A stretch of DNA of 19,717 bases from Ruminococcaceae bacterium UBA2857 (GTDB taxonomy: Bacteria; Bacillota; Clostridia; Oscillospirales; Acutalibacteraceae), in NCBI GenBank assembly GCA_002350705.1, contig DEFH01000004.1:5062-24778 (forward strand), in the 5' to 3' direction. Both the position numbers and the translations under genes were made by a program. Within the stretch, counting starts at the first letter, position 1; each line of letters starts with the position of its first letter. The notes under the pieces are model-generated. The model made no database searches. It worked only from the letters and a program-made list of their open reading frames with translations, and was not told the origin of the DNA. Positions 13,979-19,717 of the stretch are shown piece by piece.

Positions 13979-16489
13979 TTGAAAAAGAAAGTTTTTCTTC
14001 ATAATTGTATATGGTACAGTGCCATTGCCGTCGGTTCCGTGCTGCTGTTCCTGCTGTACACCTATTCCAACATCAATTCCGCTTATGCAGACGACAACAT
14101 TCTGGAATGGGGACCTGTGATCCGCAAATGCTTTGACAGCATTTTTGCGGGAAACGGAATTCCGTACTATGATTTTTATAACTACAAAGGATTGGATATT
14201 TTCTCCAGCGGCTACTACGGTCAGCTCAACCCGTTTATGTATCTCTCCTATCTCATCAGCCGTTTTCTTTTTGGCTACTATGTTAATATTCTGACAGTAT
14301 ATATTATCATGATGTATGTGCTTGGAAATCTTGTTATGTACAGACTCCTGTCGGATATGGGTGTCTCGGACACAGTCAAGCTGCTTTCTCTGGGAGCCTA
14401 CTCGTCCTCTTTGATTTTCTTTGAGTATTTATATTATTATTTCACATTCAACAATTACTTTTTCATTCCGTTGTTTGTACTGGTCATCAGCCTCTCTAAA
14501 AATCACTGTACCAAATGGTTTGCTCCGGGCATCATTCTGGCAGGCTCCCTTTTGCTCGGACATATTCAATACAGTTGTTATTATATCATGGTTTACTGTA
14601 TTTTTCAGGTGGTGTTTGCCGTACAGGACAAAAGCGGCAAACCGCTGCTGCCTATGGCAGTCAATATCGTCATATTTGCGGTACTCAATTCCGCCTTTCT
14701 GCTCTCCCTGCTGAACGCCTCCGAAAATCGTCTGGCTGCGGGCATGGACATCAATGAATTCTTGAAAAGGCCTATCTATGCCGACAATCTGTTCCGTATA
14801 TTCCCCTATTATCAGGTTATCAATCATAAGATTACTCATGAGCTTTTTCAGTCCAATCTCGGACTTGGCATCACCTGCTGGCTCTGTCTGACAATATTTA
14901 TCAGCAGGCATTTCAAATCACAGGTACAATCCGTCTTTCATTTTTACCGAAAATACTGTATTGAAAAACTGCCTGACAATCGTCGTCATTTTTCCTCTGT
15001 CGTGACATTTGTGTTGCTGATACCGATCTGTCTGCTGCATTTTGGAAGTGCCGCTCCTTTCATGATGCTGATCATTCTGTTATTAATAGTTTTGATGGTG
15101 TTGCTGAGCATCTATCTTCTCATTTTTTCTTGCAATCTCAAGGGCAGGAACGGGAAAAAACTGTTTCCCCCTGTCAAACACCTCGACAAAATCACTTTTG
15201 GTATCATTGTCGTTTTACTGACCGTAGTTCCCAAGAATCGTATATTCATCATGTTTGTCATTACTATTATCTTCTATGTGGCCGCCTGTATCAAACGTGA
15301 TACCCAACAAGCCCTGTCCCGACACACGTCAGTTATTCATTCGGTTCTGTTTGCCGCAGCATTTTTTACGGTATTCGCCGGCGGTTATGAAGGCGTTATT
15401 GCCATACTGCTCAGTAAAATTCCCGTATTGAATCAGTTCCGATATCTGTACAAGTGTGCTTTTTTGTATGTGCCGCTATATACGATTGCTGCCGCCTTCC
15501 TTCTGGAAAGAATCAGGCAGAAAGGCACACGCAAATTATTTGTGACAGTCAGCGGTGTTTCGGCTGCCTGCTCTGTGATGACAGCCGTCACCATTGTATA
15601 TCTGCTCAATTCGGGACTGCATTTGTTTATTAATAATCATTATTACTTTGATTACTTCGATCCCACTGTCGCTCAGGAGGAAGTTAACCAACGGTCAAAA
15701 GCCCTTTCTATTGATAAAAATTATCGGATGATGGCGGTATCCACTTTTGAAGACATTATCGAATCCGCCTCACAGGTATGTACTTATGCATTCACCAAAA
15801 ATTATAATGTCATATATGATGCGTTTACTGTAGCCGGTTATGATCCCGTGTTTTCCGACAAAAGCTATCTTCAGAGCCAATACCTGATGTATCACAGATT
15901 TTTTGAAGTTTCCATGTCCAATATGAGCAATACGGATGCTTACAGCACCTACTGCGAACAACCCGAATATCTGGCATTATTTGAAGAACAGATGATTCAA
16001 AACGGTGTGAAATATATTCTGTATGACAACGATGATACCGCTTCCAAAGAAGCCCTTTTTCATATCCTGCCCCTGTGCAAAAAATTGCAGATTGTCGAAA
16101 CATCTCCTTGGGTAAGAGGATGGTCTGTCATAGAACTCAGCGGTGTCACACCCATCGCCAGCTTTGGCAGTCAGCAGGAACTGCCAATGGAAACCCAAAT
16201 CCATGAGCTTCGCTTTCATACAGATTTCACCGAAACACAGACTGTCACCGTTTCCATGACGTATGACAAGCATATTATTGCCATCATCACAGATGAACAG
16301 GGAATCTCTTCCGCTGTCCCCGTTACAGAAAACGATTTCGGTTATCTGAATCTCGATATTCCTGCGGGACGCTATCAGATAACGCTCACCTATCAGAATC
16401 GTGTGATGGATATTGCCGTGATTACTGCTGTGATTACCGCTATTCTTTCGGCAGGAATTCTGCTGTGGCTGCTCATCAAAAAAATATAA
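13979..16489 (+). CDS. YfhO-like polytopic membrane protein, probable GT-C glycosyltransferase
   Basis: This 836-residue membrane protein starts with a helix (about 11-28), followed by an extracytoplasmic loop with YADDN and later GYYGQLNPFMYLSY, as in YfhO/GT-C proteins where acidic residues of the first loop are catalytic. About a dozen helices run to residue 545. A soluble region of about 260 residues (about 548-808) and one last helix (811-832) follow. YfhO proteins work with a GtrA-like protein and a CsbB-like transferase to glycosylate teichoic acids in Bacillus and Listeria; the GtrA gene directly upstream supports the same role here, by inference. The start is TTG (13979), 9 bases after AGGAGG (13964-13969). 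It ends at a shared bidirectional terminator. Confidence 0.75.
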   Translation: MKKKVFLHNCIWYSAIAVGSVLLFLLYTYSNINSAYADDNILEWGPVIRKCFDSIFAGNGIPYYDFYNYKGLDIFSSGYYGQLNPFMYLSYLISRFLFGYYVNILTVYIIMMYVLGNLVMYRLLSDMGVSDTVKLLSLGAYSSSLIFFEYLYYYFTFNNYFFIPLFVLVISLSKNHCTKWFAPGIILAGSLLLGHIQYSCYYIMVYCIFQVVFAVQDKSGKPLLPMAVNIVIFAVLNSAFLLSLLNASENRLAAGMDINEFLKRPIYADNLFRIFPYYQVINHKITHELFQSNLGLGITCWLCLTIFISRHFKSQVQSVFHFYRKYCIEKLPDNRRHFSSVVTFVLLIPICLLHFGSAAPFMMLIILLLIVLMVLLSIYLLIFSCNLKGRNGKKLFPPVKHLDKITFGIIVVLLTVVPKNRIFIMFVITIIFYVAACIKRDTQQALSRHTSVIHSVLFAAAFFTVFAGGYEGVIAILLSKIPVLNQFRYLYKCAFLYVPLYTIAAAFLLERIRQKGTRKLFVTVSGVSAACSVMTAVTIVYLLNSGLHLFINNHYYFDYFDPTVAQEEVNQRSKALSIDKNYRMMAVSTFEDIIESASQVCTYAFTKNYNVIYDAFTVAGYDPVFSDKSYLQSQYLMYHRFFEVSMSNMSNTDAYSTYCEQPEYLALFEEQMIQNGVKYILYDNDDTASKEALFHILPLCKKLQIVETSPWVRGWSVIELSGVTPIASFGSQQELPMETQIHELRFHTDFTETQTVTVSMTYDKHIIAIITDEQGISSAVPVTENDFGYLNLDIPAGRYQITLTYQNRVMDIAVITAVITAILSAGILLWLLIKKI

Positions 16490-16536
16490 AAACACATCGC
16501 CCGGACTGCATAGAACAGTCCGGGCGATGTGTTTTT
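16488..16536. terminator. Perfect 21-bp bidirectional terminator
   Basis: The arms 16488-16508 and 16516-16536 are perfectly complementary around a 7-base loop. The G/C-rich centre CGCCCGGACTG is flanked by an A-run on the left and a T-run on the right. It terminates the yfhO-like gene (+) and the convergent transglutaminase-like gene (-), whose stop is at 16541. Confidence 0.95.
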
Positions 16537-16540
16537 GCAC

Positions 16541-19500
16541 TTATTTGGAAACAGAAACAGAAATTCTATAATAACCATCGAGTTTTTCCCATTGGTAAAC
16601 AGTAACTCCTGCCGATTGAATATTAGAAGGTTTGCATGACAGAACGGTCTTTTCTATTTTGGATATATTCGTTTCCGTCGTGGGATAAATCAGTATCATC
16701 ATTCTGGCATTGGCTGCCGCAGTTTTAGTAAAAGCTTGTTTGATTTGTGTATGATTGGTACAGTAATAGAGATTATTTTTTTCCTGCTTTCCGACATATT
16801 CTGTGATAATTTTATCCTGTGGCTGCGGTGTCGTACAGGCAATCGTTTTTGTCTGAGGGAAATGATCCCCTGCAATAACGCTGTCCGGTACAAGGAAATA
16901 CCGATAACTGTGATTATCACTGTTTGCACCGGAACCGGACACAACGGGATCGTCCCATGTGACGTCTACATTATACCACACATCATCAATTTTTACCTGA
17001 TTCCATGCATGTACTTCGGGTACATCTTTCGTACCGATACAAGTTCCCAGCACATTCCTGACCTCCAGTCCCACACTCTTGGCCAGAAGAGCAAAGGACA
17101 TGGTATAACCGTCACATACCGCTTTGCGTGTCTGATAGGCTCCTTCTGCCGTATGGGAAGTTTCGGGAACGGTATCATTCAAGGCATTTTCTTCATCATA
17201 CTCATAATTTTCTACCAGCCAGTCATGAATTGCCTGTGCCTTTTCCAGTTCACCCATAGAATCATTGATAATGCCCGGAATTACCGTTTCAATGAATTCC
17301 TCTGAAACAGGTTTCACCGCTCTGACACTGAAATTCCTGGTCTGCACATCTCCAAAGGAATCTCTTACCATGACACGAATCGCATAAAGACCGATTTCTG
17401 TAATTTTCAGACTGCAATTCATGGAAGTACTGTAATCTTTGAGCTGAACCCATTGGGAAGAATTCGGCAGTCTGTACTGGAATGCAAAACGATAGTTGCC
17501 GCTGCCTCCTGTTGCAGATGCCTTTATTGCCAGCGTTTTTCCTCTGTCAATGACCGTCGCACTGACTTTGGCGGTATTTTTCAGAGCTTTGACATTGATT
17601 TCAAAGTAGCGTCCCTTTTCTGCACCGTTGGAATCCCTGACGATTGCCCATACCTGATAAACGCCTTCATATAACAGTTTCACAGATGCCTGGGGCGTGC
17701 TGCTGAAATCTTTGATGACTTTGAAATTCTCCGAATTGGCATTTTTATAAATATACTTGTATTCGTAACCCCCGCTTCCGCCTGAAGCCTGAGTCGTCTT
17801 GATTGTCAGTGTACCGCCTTTATTGATATTATAGCTGTTGACACTTGAAACATTCTCCAAAGAAGATTTTACGGTCACTTTAAAGTATTGATTGACAACA
17901 ATTTGATTGGAATCCTTTACTTTGATGCAGACATCATATATCGTTTCCCCCGGCTTGAAAGACGCTGTTGTTTCATCACTGTAATCCTTGATCGTTGACC
18001 ATTCGGAATCAATTTCCTTTTTGCAGTAGTAGGCATACTGACAATCACCTGTACCGCCCTCTGCCGCACCGTGCATGACAACATACTGCCCTTTGGAAAC
18101 GGTCTCGGAATCAAGATAAGAGTTATTGACCAGTGTGTTTTTCACTTCCAGAGAAAATGTCTTTTTCTCTGTGATGTCATTGGCATCTTTGACTTTGATA
18201 CAAAGCTCATACGCTGTGTCGGAAATCGGCTTGAAGCGGTAGGTTTTATCAGAAGTAAAATCCTGTACGGTGATCCAGTTCTCACTGTCGCCTTTCCGAT
18301 AGAGATACGCATACTGATAGTCACCGGCACCGCCCTCTGCCGAACCATTCATCACAACAACATTTCCCAGCACAAGCGTTTCCGTACTGACAGTGGAGGT
18401 ATTCACCAGTGTATTTTTCACTTCTACCTGAAATGTCTTTTTCTCCGTAATGTTTTTGGCATCTTTGACCTTGATACAAATTTCATACGTTGTTTCAGCC
18501 ATCGGTCTGAATTCACAGGTCGTCTCGGAAGTGAAACCCTGTACGGTGATCCAGTTCTCACTGTCGCTTTTCCGATAGAGATAGGCATACTGATAGTCAC
18601 CTGTGCCGCCCTGTGCCGAACCGTTCATCTCAATAGTGCTGCCCAGCACAAGCGTTTCCGCACTGACAGCAGAAGTATTTACCAGCGTATTCTTCACTTC
18701 CACTTCAAAATATTTGGCGGCAACTGTTCCCTTGGAGTCCTTAACCTTAATGCATATTTCATATACTGTTTCTGCAAGCGGTGTGATTACTTCTGTCTGA
18801 TTGGTGCTATAGTCATGTTTTTTCGACCAATTAGAGGTTCCCTGTCGTCTGTAATAATAGATATAGGTATAATCTCCGCTTCCGCCTGCCGCAGCACCGT
18901 TCATTACAATATCATTGCCCAATACAATGCTTTCCGCTGCAACAGAAGATTTATTTTGCAGAGTATTTTTGACACTGACACTGAATTTTTTTGAGTCCCC
19001 CTGCACACCATTGGAATCCTTCACTTTCACGCATACCTGATAGGTTCCTGCTTCCGCAGGTTCAAACTTTGCTTCCGCCTCGGTGGAATAATCTTTGACT
19101 ACAGTCCATTTTGTCTCGTCAGACTTTTTGCAGAGATACTGATAAGTATAATCTCCGCTGCCCCCTTCGGCAGATCCGCTCATGACAATGCTTTCGCCCA
19201 GAGCAATACTTGTTCCTGCAACAACTGATGTATTTTTGAGGGTATTTGTAACAGCAACCGTAAAAGTTTTTTCTTCAATTTTGCCGCTTTCGTCTTTGAC
19301 CTTAACGGAAACTTCATAGTCAATTTCTTTCAACGGTTTAAAACTGTAAGTTGTATCGGTACTATAGCCTTTGCCCACAACCCATTTTTCGTCACCTGAG
19401 CGTCTGTACAGATAGGCATACTGACACTCTCCCAGACCGCCCTCGGACAAACCATTCACAACAATATCGTTGCCCAAAACAATACTGTCTGATTCCACGC

Positions 19501-19717
19501 TTGACGTATTTTTCAGATTATTTTCCACGGTAACAGTCATCCTTTTGTCCTCGGCTTTCACACCGTTGGAGTCTGTCACCTTAATACATACATTGTATAC
19601 CACAGGTTGTGTCGGCTTAAATGACGCTGTTGTGTCGGTTGTATTCGTTTTGAGCGTTGCCCAACCGCTGGAAGTCTCTTTTTTGTAGTAGTAGGAGTAT
19701 TTATATTCTCCGCTGCC
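16541..19717 (-). CDS. Exported Ig-repeat protein with C-terminal transglutaminase-like domain (5' end outside window)
   Basis: At least 1058 residues are visible; the frame is open to the right edge, so start and signal peptide are missing. N-terminal part: a partial and eight complete Ig/PKD-like repeats of 91-93 residues (19717 to about 17315). Then a transglutaminase-like (papain-fold) domain (about 17314-16820): Cys in AVCDGYT (17114-17116), His in EVHAWN (17009-17011), Asp in NVDVTWDDP (16964-16966), the usual triad. A final ~90-residue region of mixed strands ends YYRISVSVSK. No LPXTG or membrane anchor is at the C-terminus. Such proteins in gut Clostridia are secreted and may cross-link or cleave proteins or peptidoglycan peptides; the substrate is unknown. 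The gene runs convergent to yfhO and shares its terminator. Confidence 0.9.
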   Translation of the reverse strand, partial: GSGEYKYSYYYKKETSSGWATLKTNTTDTTASFKPTQPVVYNVCIKVTDSNGVKAEDKRMTVTVENNLKNTSSVESDSIVLGNDIVVNGLSEGGLGECQYAYLYRRSGDEKWVVGKGYSTDTTYSFKPLKEIDYEVSVKVKDESGKIEEKTFTVAVTNTLKNTSVVAGTSIALGESIVMSGSAEGGSGDYTYQYLCKKSDETKWTVVKDYSTEAEAKFEPAEAGTYQVCVKVKDSNGVQGDSKKFSVSVKNTLQNKSSVAAESIVLGNDIVMNGAAAGGSGDYTYIYYYRRQGTSNWSKKHDYSTNQTEVITPLAETVYEICIKVKDSKGTVAAKYFEVEVKNTLVNTSAVSAETLVLGSTIEMNGSAQGGTGDYQYAYLYRKSDSENWITVQGFTSETTCEFRPMAETTYEICIKVKDAKNITEKKTFQVEVKNTLVNTSTVSTETLVLGNVVVMNGSAEGGAGDYQYAYLYRKGDSENWITVQDFTSDKTYRFKPISDTAYELCIKVKDANDITEKKTFSLEVKNTLVNNSYLDSETVSKGQYVVMHGAAEGGTGDCQYAYYCKKEIDSEWSTIKDYSDETTASFKPGETIYDVCIKVKDSNQIVVNQYFKVTVKSSLENVSSVNSYNINKGGTLTIKTTQASGGSGGYEYKYIYKNANSENFKVIKDFSSTPQASVKLLYEGVYQVWAIVRDSNGAEKGRYFEINVKALKNTAKVSATVIDRGKTLAIKASATGGSGNYRFAFQYRLPNSSQWVQLKDYSTSMNCSLKITEIGLYAIRVMVRDSFGDVQTRNFSVRAVKPVSEEFIETVIPGIINDSMGELEKAQAIHDWLVENYEYDEENALNDTVPETSHTAEGAYQTRKAVCDGYTMSFALLAKSVGLEVRNVLGTCIGTKDVPEVHAWNQVKIDDVWYNVDVTWDDPVVSGSGANSDNHSYRYFLVPDSVIAGDHFPQTKTIACTTPQPQDKIITEYVGKQEKNNLYYCTNHTQIKQAFTKTAAANARMMILIYPTTETNISKIEKTVLSCKPSNIQSAGVTVYQWEKLDGYYRISVSVSK
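17315..19717 (-). repeat. Tandem Ig-like repeats, 8 complete and 1 partial, about 276 bp each
   Basis: Unit starts (the Leu of the L(K/V/Q/E)N motif, high coordinate): 19516, 19240, 18961, 18685, 18409, 18133, 17860 and 17584; the partial unit occupies 19717-19517. Each unit runs (L)xNxSxVxxxxxxxG, then GGSGDYxYxYxYRK, W, DYST, YxxCIKVKD, and F-x-V-x-V-K-N. The spacing is 91-93 codons. Middle units are most alike: 18262-18325 and 18538-18601 differ at only 2 of 64 bases. The last two units (17860-17315) are more diverged. Confidence 0.95.

Noticed and set aside
18071..18994. 307-codon ORF on the + strand
   Set aside because: It is the antisense of the Ig-repeat array. Its internal periodicity simply mirrors the repeats on the minus strand, and it has no ribosome site or promoter of its own.
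16541..19717. CRISPR array or satellite DNA
   Set aside because: The ~276-bp period is a whole number of codons inside an open frame, with Ig-like protein repeats. It is far too long for CRISPR units.

Overview
The window looks like chromosome of an anaerobic Gram-positive Clostridia member, probably a gut Oscillospiraceae/Ruminococcus-like bacterium. This placement is inference. It rests on a type III glutamine synthetase, an ammonium transporter fused to a PII domain, a DUF2325-DUF3793-flavodoxin cluster, strong AGGAGG ribosome sites, TTG starts and a secreted transglutaminase-like protein with Ig-like repeats. No mobile element, tRNA, rRNA or CRISPR array was seen.

Left edge (1-1750, + strand): a promoter overlapped by a perfect 12-bp inverted repeat drives a 48-codon unrecognised ORF. 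Next comes a three-gene operon (DUF2325, DUF3793, flavodoxin). Its promoter -10 lies inside a 22-bp box that recurs (19/22 identical) just before the first ribosome site, with a hairpin between the copies. Flavodoxin and box shape suggest control by iron or another metal. A bidirectional terminator closes the operon.

Nitrogen core (1768-11978): glnA (type III) and an Amt-PII fusion read leftwards from one strong promoter; gltB and gltA (glutamate synthase) read rightwards from a consensus promoter about 140 bp away. Together they encode ammonium uptake, its fixation into glutamine, and transfer of the amide nitrogen to 2-oxoglutarate. The glnA leader holds the best find of the window. Two adjacent small hairpins, each with a six-base loop carrying A at position 1 and G at position 4, overlap an intrinsic terminator in a mutually exclusive way. 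This matches the RNA target of ANTAR-domain antiterminators, so glnA-amt is probably switched on by a regulator encoded elsewhere.

Right half: a translationally coupled GNAT acetyltransferase and SAM-dependent methyltransferase (12079-13418) follow gltA. Next is a GtrA/YfhO-type membrane pair (13534-16489), both with TTG starts, probably for cell-envelope glycosylation. A perfect 21-bp bidirectional terminator separates these from the convergent C-terminal part of a large exported protein (16541 to the right edge). That protein has at least eight complete Ig-like repeats of about 92 residues and then a transglutaminase-like domain with Cys, His and Asp in place. Its start is outside the window.
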